Positions 6,949-13,949 of a DNA stretch of 34,221 nt are shown here, piece after piece. The notes beneath the pieces are model-generated. The model had not been told where the DNA came from, ran no database searches, and saw nothing but the letters and a program-made list of their open reading frames with translations. How positions within the stretch are numbered: position 1 is the stretch's first letter; each line of letters starts with the position of its first letter. The stretch is taken from the NCBI GenBank assembly GCA_041687095.1, contig JAWLCQ010000036.1, positions 1-34,221 of the forward strand. Reading direction: 5' to 3'. A program made the translations under genes and the position numbers. The DNA comes from JAWLCQ01 sp041687095 (GTDB lineage: Bacteria; Planctomycetota; Phycisphaerae; SM23-33).

Positions 6949-9666
6949 CTACTTCGCCAGTTTCCTCATGCCCTTCTCGGGCAGCACCACGCGGAAGCCG
7001 ATGTACACGTACCCGCCATAGTTGGGGTTGTTGTACTCGCGGTCGCTCACCCGCACCGGGGCGCCGTAGTACCCGAACGACGATCCGCGGATCGCGCGGT
7101 AGGGGCTCTCGGTCTGCACGTGGGGGTTGGTTTTCGCCTCGGCGGTGTACGGCTGGAGCCAGTCGTTGCACCACTCGCAGACGTTGCCCGCCAGGTCCAT
7201 CACCCCGTCGCGGGAGGCCCCGGCGGGGTAGGTGCCCACGACCATGGTCCCGCGCTCGGCGGAGCTGGGGACGTTGGCGTTGGGGACGAGTTCCTGGGGA
7301 CCGGGGAAGTTCCCGTGCACTCCGGGGACGGGCTCGTCATTGCCCCAGGGGAACGTGCGCTCCTCGCCGCGCCCGCTGGCGACGTACTCCCACTCGGCTT
7401 CGCTGGGCAGGCGGAAGCCCTCGGCGGCGGGGTCGAAGGTCATGGCCTTGCGCATCACGGTCTTCTTGCCCTGCTGCACCTCGGTCTCGGTGAAGACGTA
7501 GGCGGGGGTGAGCCCGGCCTGCTCGCTGAGCCAGTTGCAGTAGTTGACCGCGTCGGTCCACTTGACGTAGATGACGGGCTCGCGGTCCCGCCACGAGAAC
7601 CCGTCGCGGAACTGGCGGTGCGCCGGATCGAACCTCTCGAACTCCTCGTTCGTCACCTCGTACTTGCCGATGGCGAAGGGGGCGAGGGTGACCTTGTGCT
7701 CGGGCCCCTCATCGGGGTTCCCGTCCTTGCTGCCCATCGTGAACGACCCGCCGGGGATCGCGACCATCTCGGGGAAGACCGTCTGGGGCCGCTGGGGCAT
7801 GGGCGTGGGCTCGACCTTGACGAGTTCGATGCGGTCGATGATCGGCGTGCCCTGGTCGGCGGAGAGGGGGTGGTCGGCGTTGGCGCCCTTCTCGACGTTC
7901 TGCATCCAGACGGCGCGGAGGAAGGTGGTGGCGTCGTAGAGCGACCAGAGGAAGCTGGTGGTCTCCAACTTGCCCTCCCCGGTGGGCGGGAGGAACAGCG
8001 GGATGTAGTACGGGTACTCCTTCTCCCCGCGGGGCGGCCCGTCGGCGACGAGCGTGAGGCGGGCCTCGGTGTCCGTGGGGTTGGAGTAGCGGACGCGGAC
8101 GGCGTAGGTGGCCGTCTTGAGGCCCTTCACCGGGACCTCGAACCCGCTCCCGTCGCTCGCGACGTTCTGCACGCCCTTGGCCGCGCCGACGGCGACGACC
8201 TTCGCGTCGCCCAGCAGCGTTCCGCTCTCCGCCTCGAGGGCCGCGACGACGGGCCCGACGGCCGACCCGCCCGTCCACGTGCGGTTCGCCAGGTGGTAGC
8301 TCTTCCAGGAGTTCTCCTTGGTCTGCGTGGACTCGTCGAGGATCTGCTTGCGCCCGCGGAAGGCGGTCAGCTCCTTGCCGTCACGCTTCAGCGTGAACGC
8401 GGGCGTGCCCCCGGTGAGGGGGATGTCCACGTGGGCGATCCCCGCGGGCTGCTGGAACGTGTGGGCCTTGCCCGCGAGTTCGATGGTCAGCTCGGCGGGG
8501 GCGGTGAGGACGGTGGTGGCGTAGACCTTGTCCTGGACGTCGTCGTGCATCTGGTCGAAGGGCCAGTCGGCCAGCGTGATGTCCACCCACTGCTCCTTCT
8601 TGGGGTCCCAGACCTTCCGCAGCCACTGCGAGCGGTTGCGGTAGGCGTAGTAGACCTTGTCCTGGACGATGGGGGGCCTCGCGCGGGACTTGTACCACTT
8701 GACGTAGTACTGGGTCATGTCGAGGTAGGCCTCGTCGTGGTCGTAGTACTGCTTCTGCCAGTCCCGCTGCCAGCGGAAGGGCATGAGAGCGGAGTCCTCG
8801 TTGTAGTCGCTCCAGGTGACGATCTCGACCCACTCGGGGCGGTCGCGAATGATGCCCTCCCACTGCGCGCCGTACCCGCGCATGCCCTGGAAGTCGCGGA
8901 GGTTCGCCGAGTTGTACGCCGGCCCGCACCCGGCCATGTAGATCTTGCCCAGGTGCTGGGCGACGCGTCGGCCGACGGCGTTGGAGCGGATGAGGTCGTT
9001 GGCCGTCCCGTCGATGGCGAAGTAGAACGTCCCGTCCACGTGGGGATGGTTGGTGAACAGGCCCAGGGCCCCCTCGTAGCTCCACGCCATCTTCCAGTTG
9101 GGCATGAGGTGTCCACTGGGGACGAAGAGGAAGTCGTGCCCCGCCTCGCGGGCCTTCTGCACCGCCCCCGCCCACATGCCCGGGTCCCCGCCGTACGAAC
9201 TCATCACCGCCTTGCCGTTCCAGCGGAACTGGTTGGGGTGTTCGTAGAACCGCTCGACCATGTCGGGCAGGGCCCCGGTGTTGTGGTCGGGGCTCATCAC
9301 GAGCTGGAAGCCCGAGTCCATCTGCTTGGCGGCCTCGTAAATCCGCTCGGCGGCCGACATGTAGTTCTTGTCCCAGTTGCCGCAGTTGAGGGCGAACCCG
9401 TCGAGCCCGTGGCGCTGGGCGAGTTCGATCTCCTGCTTGTAGAAGTCCAGGGAGTTGAAGTAGCAGGTCATGTAGTGCCCGAAGACGATGTGCTTGCCCG
9501 CGTCGGGGGCGGCGTCGGGGGCGGCCTGGGCCTCGATGGCCGACCCGGCCCGCCCGAGGGCGGCGTTGAGCTTGGCGGTCTCCCCACCCCCGCTCTGCCC
9601 CGCCAGCGGCGCCGTCAACAGCAGCAGCCCCAGAACCACGCTCCATGCTCCCAGTCGCTTCGTCAT
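6949..9666 (-). CDS. secreted GH71/GH99-like hydrolase fused to an FGE-fold domain, first gene of the operon, 905 aa
   Basis: The ATG at 9666 follows GAAGGAGAT and opens a signal peptide (MTKRLGAWSVVLGLLLLTAPLAG). Residues about 55-390 form a GH71-like catalytic domain: 'IVFGHYMTCYFNSLDFYK', 'GLDGFALNCGNW', and 'VTWSDYNEDSALMPF' (Trp285, Asp287, Glu290). A beta-rich middle (about 400-620, 'TYAVRVRYSNPTDTEARL') may be carbohydrate-binding. From Phe631 the FGE-fold domain runs to near the C terminus: 'AIPGGSFTMGSKDG', 'RLPSEAEWEYVASGRGEE', 'MDLAGNVCEWCNDW', 'RGSSFGYYG', 'VYIGFRVV'. As in the paralogue at 2012-4768, the two catalytic cysteines of genuine FGE are missing near the C terminus. The domain order is the same throughout, so the pair arose by duplication of the complete fusion. 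Expression is probably controlled by the divergent regulator through the palindrome at 9723-9748. Confidence 0.87.
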   Translation of the reverse strand: MTKRLGAWSVVLGLLLLTAPLAGQSGGGETAKLNAALGRAGSAIEAQAAPDAAPDAGKHIVFGHYMTCYFNSLDFYKQEIELAQRHGLDGFALNCGNWDKNYMSAAERIYEAAKQMDSGFQLVMSPDHNTGALPDMVERFYEHPNQFRWNGKAVMSSYGGDPGMWAGAVQKAREAGHDFLFVPSGHLMPNWKMAWSYEGALGLFTNHPHVDGTFYFAIDGTANDLIRSNAVGRRVAQHLGKIYMAGCGPAYNSANLRDFQGMRGYGAQWEGIIRDRPEWVEIVTWSDYNEDSALMPFRWQRDWQKQYYDHDEAYLDMTQYYVKWYKSRARPPIVQDKVYYAYRNRSQWLRKVWDPKKEQWVDITLADWPFDQMHDDVQDKVYATTVLTAPAELTIELAGKAHTFQQPAGIAHVDIPLTGGTPAFTLKRDGKELTAFRGRKQILDESTQTKENSWKSYHLANRTWTGGSAVGPVVAALEAESGTLLGDAKVVAVGAAKGVQNVASDGSGFEVPVKGLKTATYAVRVRYSNPTDTEARLTLVADGPPRGEKEYPYYIPLFLPPTGEGKLETTSFLWSLYDATTFLRAVWMQNVEKGANADHPLSADQGTPIIDRIELVKVEPTPMPQRPQTVFPEMVAIPGGSFTMGSKDGNPDEGPEHKVTLAPFAIGKYEVTNEEFERFDPAHRQFRDGFSWRDREPVIYVKWTDAVNYCNWLSEQAGLTPAYVFTETEVQQGKKTVMRKAMTFDPAAEGFRLPSEAEWEYVASGRGEERTFPWGNDEPVPGVHGNFPGPQELVPNANVPSSAERGTMVVGTYPAGASRDGVMDLAGNVCEWCNDWLQPYTAEAKTNPHVQTESPYRAIRGSSFGYYGAPVRVSDREYNNPNYGGYVYIGFRVVLPEKGMRKLAK

Positions 9667-9718
9667 GCCCGATCTCCTTCGCGTGCGGATTCACCGTGCC
9701 ACGTCGCTCACTAAGACG

Positions 9719-9747
9719 TTGGCATCATACCGTCCTACCGGTATAAT
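9719..9747 (+). promoter_or_regulatory. sigma-70-type promoter for the regulator gene
   Basis: TTGGCA (9719-9724), a 17-base spacer and TATAAT (9742-9747) form an almost perfect housekeeping promoter. Transcription would start near 9753-9755, which coincides with the upstream in-frame GTG (9754). The mRNA would then be leaderless if GTG is used, or have a leader of about 50 bases if the ATG at 9805 is used. Confidence 0.75.
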
Positions 9748-9748
9748 G
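9723..9748. promoter_or_regulatory. palindromic operator between the regulator and the hydrolase operon
   Basis: CATCATACCG and CGGTATAATG form an inverted repeat with 10-base arms, one mismatch and a 6-base centre (tcctac). It overlaps the -10 boxes of both divergent promoters and most of the spacer between -35 and -10 on each side. This is the expected position for a repressor site bound by the adjacent GntR/LacI-type protein. It is the only such long palindrome in this gap. Confidence 0.75.
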
Positions 9749-9752
9749 TCGG
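9724..9752 (-). promoter_or_regulatory. divergent promoter for the hydrolase operon
   Basis: Read on the minus strand, CCGACA (complement of 9747-9752) and TATGAT (complement of 9724-9729) are separated by 17 bases. This gives a start near 9717 and a leader of about 50 bases carrying GAAGGAGAT before the ATG at 9666. The box pair occupies the same bases as the plus-strand promoter, so the two polymerase sites should exclude each other. Confidence 0.6.
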
Positions 9753-9804
9753 CGTGTCAACGAAGTTTCGGGGCAAACCGGATTCCGAAAGCGTGCCGCC
9801 GCCC

Positions 9805-10884
9805 ATGACGACCGCCAGCCCGACCCGTGGGTCCCGCGCGACGTCGGCCGTGAAGGCCGTCCTTCGCTACGCGCACCGTCAGGGGCTGGCGGCCGGCGAC
9901 CGCTTGCCGCCCCAGCAGGACCTCCGCGGGGCCCTGGGGTTCAGCAACGACACCCTGACGGCCGCCATGCGCACACTCGTGGACGCCGGGGTGCTCCACC
10001 GCAAGAGCAAGGCCGGCACGGTCGTCGCCGACCTCTCCGCCACCGTGCCCAACCTCTGGTCGGTGGCGATCCTCGTGCCCCCGGCGCAGGAGATGATCGA
10101 GGTTCCCTTCTTCGCGCAGTTGATGCACTTCCTGCAGTCGCACTTCCGCCAGGTGCGTCACGACTGCCGCGTCTACCCCTCGCAGGGCCCGTGGAGGCAT
10201 GATCTGGGGCGGTTGGACGACTTCCCGGGGCTGTCGGAGCAGGTTCAGGCCTCCCACGTCGACGCCGTCCTCACCACGTTCCATGGCGATACGGCGGTGT
10301 GGAACTGGGCGCGGGAGCGGCAGATCCCGGTCTGCCACGTCTGGTGGTACGAGCGGGCGCCCCTGGGCGTGATCATCGATCAGAAGCCCATGGTGACGGC
10401 GGCGGCGCGGCGGCTGGCGGGGGAGGGGTGCGGGCGCCTCGCGGTGGTCAGCCAGAGCCCTCCGGGGCGGGGGGGGCGGCGGTTTGCGGATGGCTTTGAG
10501 GAGGCCCTGCGGGCGCTGCCGGTCCGCAGCGGCGGAATCCTCCACGCCGGGCCCGGGGCGGCGGCCGGGTACGCGCTCGCCGAACAACTGATCGCCCGGG
10601 CGGCCGAGGAGCGGCCCGACGGGCTGATCGTCATCGACGACCGCATCGCCATGGGCCTGACGGCGGGGCTGGCGGCGCGGTCGGACTACCGGCCCCGCAT
10701 CGCCGTCCACGCCAACCGCCAGGCGCCGCTGTACTACGCCCTGCCCGTGATCCGCTTCGAGATCGACATCGAGCAACTCGCCGCGATGGCCGTCCATCTC
10801 CTCGCCCAGCGCCTGCTCACCCCCGACCTGCCCGACCGCCTGGACCTCTACTGCTCCGTCCCGCCGGGACGAGGTGAGAGGTGA
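9805..10884 (+). CDS. GntR/LacI-type hybrid transcriptional regulator, 359 aa
   Basis: DNA-binding regulator with an N-terminal GntR-like winged helix and a C-terminal LacI/GalR-like sugar-sensing domain, the AraR-type layout. The winged helix is visible at about residues 10-75: 'YAHRQGLAAGDRLPPQQDL', 'GFSNDTLTAAMRTLVDAGVL', 'KSKAGTVVA'. The rest resembles periplasmic-binding-protein fold I: 'SVAILVPP', 'HVDAVLTTFHGD', 'AARRLAGEGCGRLAVVSQ', 'RPDGLIVIDDRIAMGLTAG'. The ATG at 9805 is preferred because the in-frame GTG at 9754 lies at the predicted transcription start; a leaderless GTG start (376 aa) cannot be excluded. It is divergent from the four-gene hydrolase operon and probably represses it and itself until a released sugar binds. 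The last codons and stop lie inside a GTGAGAG heptamer repeat, so the C terminus (GRGER) is repeat-encoded. Confidence 0.85.
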   Translation: MTTASPTRGSRATSAVKAVLRYAHRQGLAAGDRLPPQQDLRGALGFSNDTLTAAMRTLVDAGVLHRKSKAGTVVADLSATVPNLWSVAILVPPAQEMIEVPFFAQLMHFLQSHFRQVRHDCRVYPSQGPWRHDLGRLDDFPGLSEQVQASHVDAVLTTFHGDTAVWNWARERQIPVCHVWWYERAPLGVIIDQKPMVTAAARRLAGEGCGRLAVVSQSPPGRGGRRFADGFEEALRALPVRSGGILHAGPGAAAGYALAEQLIARAAEERPDGLIVIDDRIAMGLTAGLAARSDYRPRIAVHANRQAPLYYALPVIRFEIDIEQLAAMAVHLLAQRLLTPDLPDRLDLYCSVPPGRGER

Positions 10885-11293
10885 GAGGTGAGAGGGGAGA
10901 GGGGAGAGGCATTCCTTTGATTCTCGCGCGGGTGCCGTGGTTTGCGAAGCGCAGCGGCTTGCCTCGACGTAGCCTTGGCGAAGCCGGGAGCAACCACGTC
11001 CAACCGACACTGCATGAGAATCGCCTGGGATGCGTATAACCTCTTCCCTCTAACACTACAACGAAAGATGTGAACTGGTTGACTGGTTAACTGGTGACTG
11101 GGACAGCAGTTTGCGTGGGCTGCCCGCCTGGGACTGCCGGAGAGGCTCACCTGATTGCAAGCCATTGCCAATCAGCCAGTTAACCAGTCAACCAGTTAAC
11201 CAGTCAACCAAGCTTCGTTGTAGTGCTAACCTCTCACCTCTCACCTCTCACCTCTAACCTCTCACCTCTACCCTCTCACCTCTCACCTCTCCC
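10874..11293. repeat. nested inverted-repeat complex between convergent genes
   Basis: Three pairs of complementary arms are nested. The outermost are heptamer tracts: GTGAGAG/GGGAGAG (10874-10908, five units) against CCTCTCA-type units (about 11230-11292, nine units). Next, TAACACTACAACGAA (11051-11065) pairs with 11214-11228 (14 of 15). Inside it, about 20 bases of (TTGACTGG)(TTAACTGG) at 11076-11095 pair exactly with 11191-11210. A separate palindromic element (10909-11037) lies between the first two left arms. Genes converge here (stops at 10884 and 11305), so the structure could end transcription from both sides. No gene is visible. Confidence 0.8.
10909..11037. repeat. copy A of a dispersed palindromic element of about 130 bp
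   Basis: Begins GCATTCC and ends GGGATGCGTAT. Successive nested complementary pairs are GCATTCC/GGGATGC, GATTCTC/GAGAATC, CGTGGTT/AACCACG and CGGCTT/AAGCCG, so nearly the whole element can fold on itself. It is clearly related along its length to the copy at 13790-13931. Both lie just after the 3' end of a plus-strand gene that faces a minus-strand gene. Confidence 0.85.
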
Positions 11294-11304
11294 CGCCGCG
11301 GGCG

Positions 11305-12591
11305 TCACTTGTGGCGGAGGAACCGGACCCTCACGTTTCCCCACCCGGGGTAGTAGTCCTTCATGTCCGCGATGCGCATGAACATCCAGGGGTTGGACAC
11401 CCGCGCGCCGTTCTTCGTGAAGATGACCCCGTCGGCGATGTAGACGGCGGAGTGGAAGAAGACGTGCCCCTTCTCGCTCTCGAAGATGACCAGGTCCCCG
11501 TAGCGGGGGTTGCTGGAGATGTCGTAGTACTCCTCGGTGATCGTCCGCCCGACGTGGGCGAGGTCGGTGAAGGCGTCGTCGGGCGCCTCGCGGAAGAAGT
11601 TCATCGCCGTCCAGTGGCAGTCCCGCCGCGCGCTGGCGGGCTCCTGCGAGGGCAGGGGGTACGTGTACAGCCGCCGCCGCGCAAAAGGCGGCAGCAGGTG
11701 CACCACGTCGATCGTCCGCTCCCCCGCCGCCGCCCGCACCGACTCCAGCAGGGGCTCGACGTCCTTCGCCCGCCCCCTGTCGCCCCAGTACTGCACCAGG
11801 CGGTCGATGTCCGCGTCGTCCGGGATCACGAGCTTCACCAGCAGCGTGGACTCCCGCGACAGGGCCTTCACCAGCCGCATGCGCTCGCCCTCATCGGGCA
11901 CGGAGGGCAGGACGGTGCGGAGGTCGCGGAAGAAGAGGAACCCCCCGATGCGGAACACGTACGGGCGGACCGCCTCCACGGTCGCGAGCTGCAGCGGGGC
12001 CCCGGAGAACCACTCCTCGAGTGATTCGCCCTGGAAACGGAAGGAGCCCCGGCGCTCGTTCTGCGGGTACGTGGACAGCTTGGCGTAGAGCGCGCGGCGG
12101 GCGTCGAGGCTCATCGAACGCACGAGGTCCGCCCCGGGGGCGGTCACGAACCCGCCTCCTCCCGCCAACGGCTCCGTCCGGTCCAGCAGCAGCTTTCGCT
12201 GCTCGTCGGTCAGCGGGACGGTGTCGAGAAACGCCGCCAGCTCCGCGTAGGGGATCCCCGAAAAGACCCACTGGTCGGGGGGGATGTCCAGCCCGGCCTC
12301 CTCGATGAACTCGATGGGTGGGGCGATGATGATCCGCGTGTACTGGAGCTGGCCCCACGGCCCGATGGCCCCGCGCGTCGTCCCCGCCGGGACGTCGGAC
12401 GGCGCGGCGGGCCCGGCCGCGACGGGGGGCGCAAGGACCCCCGCGGGGTTCCGCACCGCCCGCCACACCGACACCGCCCCCGCCAGCACCCCCGCCGTCA
12501 GCACGATGACCCAGATCCGCAGCAGGCGAACCTGCCGCCCCAGCACGTCCGCCGATGCATCCATCTCGCCGGTATCCTTCTGCACGTCCAT
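11305..12591 (-). CDS. membrane-anchored protein with C-terminal NlpC/P60-like papain-fold domain, 428 aa
   Basis: Start ATG at 12591 is chosen for a GGAG seven bases upstream; an alternative ATG at 12564 follows AAGGA. A single membrane segment lies at about residues 22-42 ('LLRIWVIVLTAGVLAGAVSVW'), followed by a Pro/Ala-rich linker and a region of about 230 residues I cannot assign. The C-terminal 110 residues look like a papain-like cell-wall or amide hydrolase: 'RRDCHWTAMNFF' with a candidate nucleophile Cys325, 'YGDLVIFE', then 'GHVFFHSAVYIADGVIF' with His376/His380 as candidate catalytic histidines, the order seen in NlpC/P60 and CHAP proteins. It probably acts outside the cytoplasmic membrane, on peptidoglycan or a related amide. 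The gene is convergent with the regulator at 9805 and divergent from the SpoIIE-type phosphatase. Whether the active site is complete is uncertain. Confidence 0.7.
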   Translation of the reverse strand: MDVQKDTGEMDASADVLGRQVRLLRIWVIVLTAGVLAGAVSVWRAVRNPAGVLAPPVAAGPAAPSDVPAGTTRGAIGPWGQLQYTRIIIAPPIEFIEEAGLDIPPDQWVFSGIPYAELAAFLDTVPLTDEQRKLLLDRTEPLAGGGGFVTAPGADLVRSMSLDARRALYAKLSTYPQNERRGSFRFQGESLEEWFSGAPLQLATVEAVRPYVFRIGGFLFFRDLRTVLPSVPDEGERMRLVKALSRESTLLVKLVIPDDADIDRLVQYWGDRGRAKDVEPLLESVRAAAGERTIDVVHLLPPFARRRLYTYPLPSQEPASARRDCHWTAMNFFREAPDDAFTDLAHVGRTITEEYYDISSNPRYGDLVIFESEKGHVFFHSAVYIADGVIFTKNGARVSNPWMFMRIADMKDYYPGWGNVRVRFLRHK

Positions 12592-12706
12592 CGACCCGCT
12601 CCCGCTTCGCCCGCGCGGCCTCGCGCGACGCCTGATTCCGATAACGGCGATTCCCGGCGACAAGTCCAGTCCACCTCGCCGGCTGCGCTCCGTCACGGTA
12701 AAGGCG

Positions 12707-12735
12707 ATGATACCACACGCCGCCCTCCCTATCAT
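12707..12735 (-). promoter_or_regulatory. possible promoter for the NlpC/P60-like gene
   Basis: On the minus strand ATGATA (complement of 12730-12735) and TATCAT (complement of 12707-12712) are 17 bases apart, a fair sigma-70 match. Transcription would begin near 12700, giving a leader of about 110 bases before the ATG at 12591. The two boxes are reverse complements of each other, so the pairing could be coincidental. The rest of the gap 12592-12824 shows nothing else I can name. Confidence 0.4.
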
Positions 12736-12824
12736 GATTCACAGGCCTTCCCCTCTCGATCGCCTCGCGAGGCGTATCCGCCAGGCGTATCCGGCGGGGG
12801 GGACGGTGGGAGAGCGCGCCAGTC

Positions 12825-13661
12825 ATGAAGCAACCTCCGACACCCCGCGTCGAGACCCCCGTTGCCCTCCATCGCCTGCACTGTCGCGAGATCTGGGGCG
12901 GCTATACCGCGGCGGACGCCTCCCTCGCCGTTCCGGGCATGGAAGGGTACGTCCTCGCACGCCCCCACGACCAGGCCGCCACCGGGGGCGACATCCACTA
13001 CGTCGGGCTCTGCGGGCACGGGATGCTCTCCCGCTACGTCGTCGCCGACGTCTCCGGCCACGGGGCCGCCGTCGCCCACCTCGCCGCCGAACTCCGCGCC
13101 CTCCTGTCCCGCCACCTCGACACGCCCGACCAGTCGGACCTGATGCGGGCCCTGAACGACGAGTTCGCCGCCCTCAGCGAGACCGGCGTGTACGCGACGG
13201 CCATCGTCATGTCCTACCTCCATCCCGCCGACCACCTCCTCACCGTCAACGCCGGGCACCCGCGGCCCCTGTGGTACTCGGTGAGCGACGGGCAGTGGCG
13301 GATGCTCACGCACGAGCTTCCCCAGGCGGCCGGGGACCTGCTCAACCTCCCGCTGGGGGCGGTTCCCGGAACGGACTACCGGCAGTTCGCCCTGCCGCTG
13401 GAGGAGGGCGACCTGGTGGTGGTGTACACCGATTCGCTCACCGAGGCCCGCTCCCCCGAGGGCGACGTGCTGGGTGAGCAGGGGCTGTTCCGCATCGCCC
13501 GGGACCTGGGCCCGCTGGGCCCCGACGCGCTCGCCCACGCCCTCCACCACGCCGCCCGCACCTTCGCCGGCGGGACGCTCAGCGACGACGTCACCATCCT
13601 GGCCCTGCGCCACACGCGAGAGGCCCCCGCCGACCCGCACCGCCCCACAGCGACCGAGTAA
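12825..13661 (+). CDS. SpoIIE-type PP2C serine/threonine phosphatase, 278 aa
   Basis: Stand-alone PPM/PP2C phosphatase domain of the SpoIIE/RsbU class, which dephosphorylates Ser/Thr phosphoproteins such as anti-sigma-factor antagonists. Metal-binding aspartates are present: 'GGDIHYV' (Asp56), 'VADVSGHG' (Asp75, with Gly-His-Gly) and 'SDDVTIL' (Asp254, Asp255). Other family marks are 'ALNDEFA', 'TAIVMSYLHPADHLLTVNAGHPRPL' and 'GDLVVVYTDSLTEA'. It has no PAS, GAF or receiver domain and no membrane segment, so it is a cytosolic enzyme whose input must come from a partner. The start is the ATG at 12825; only a weak purine-rich stretch (GGGAGAG) precedes it. No anti-sigma or antagonist gene is adjacent, so the target is unknown. 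The stop codon TAA abuts a MITE-like repeat. Confidence 0.9.
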   Translation: MKQPPTPRVETPVALHRLHCREIWGGYTAADASLAVPGMEGYVLARPHDQAATGGDIHYVGLCGHGMLSRYVVADVSGHGAAVAHLAAELRALLSRHLDTPDQSDLMRALNDEFAALSETGVYATAIVMSYLHPADHLLTVNAGHPRPLWYSVSDGQWRMLTHELPQAAGDLLNLPLGAVPGTDYRQFALPLEEGDLVVVYTDSLTEARSPEGDVLGEQGLFRIARDLGPLGPDALAHALHHAARTFAGGTLSDDVTILALRHTREAPADPHRPTATE

Positions 13662-13783
13662 GAGACTGTTTCAGAAACCCGATCCACCGCAAAAAACGCG
13701 AAGATCGCAAAGGCAACCGGTCGCAAACAGAGGAGATTCCACTCCCTCTTCGCGGTCTTTGCGGTGATTCCTGAAACAGTCCC
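13662..13783. mobile_element. MITE-like element, GAGACTGTTTC family, copy 1
   Basis: The terminal repeats GAGACTGTTTCAG (13662-13674) and its complement (13771-13783) match at 12 of 13 positions. Inner arms CACCGCAAAAAACGCGAAG (13685-13703) and 13748-13766 match at 17 of 19. The trinucleotide TAA flanks both ends (13659-13661 and 13784-13786), as a target-site duplication would; the left TAA is the stop codon of the phosphatase gene. There is no transposase inside, so it would depend on an enzyme encoded elsewhere. It may also work as a bidirectional terminator between convergent genes. Confidence 0.7.
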
Positions 13784-13789
13784 TAAGAC

Positions 13790-13931
13790 GCATTCCCTTG
13801 GTCCTCGCGCGGGTGCCTCGCGCGGGTGCCGTGGTTTGCCGAGCGCAGCGGCTTGCCTCGGCGGAGCCTTGGCGGAGACGGGAGCAACCACGTCCAATCG
13901 GCACTGCCTGTGAATTCTCTGGGATGCGTAT
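13790..13931. repeat. copy B of the dispersed palindromic element
   Basis: Homologous to 10909-11037 from GCATTCC to GGGATGCGTAT, including the central 'agcgcagcggcttgcctcg' and 'gggagcaaccacgtcca' blocks. It carries an extra internal duplication of about 13 bases (ctcgcgcgggtgc). Reading frames through it give no plausible protein. Confidence 0.8.
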
Positions 13932-13949
13932 GATCCGTTTCGGTCGGCC

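Noticed and set aside
6880..9714. Plus-strand open frame of 944 codons
   Set aside because: Antisense of the gene 6949-9666; low-complexity composition and no family resemblance.
11176..11293. CRISPR or origin-type iterons
   Set aside because: Short 7-8 base units with no spacers, matched by complementary arms upstream, between convergent genes and with no replication gene nearby.
12592..12735. Longer N terminus (Met at 12735) for the NlpC/P60-like protein
   Set aside because: The extra 48 residues are Arg/Gly-rich and unlike a protein start, and the candidate promoter would lie within them.
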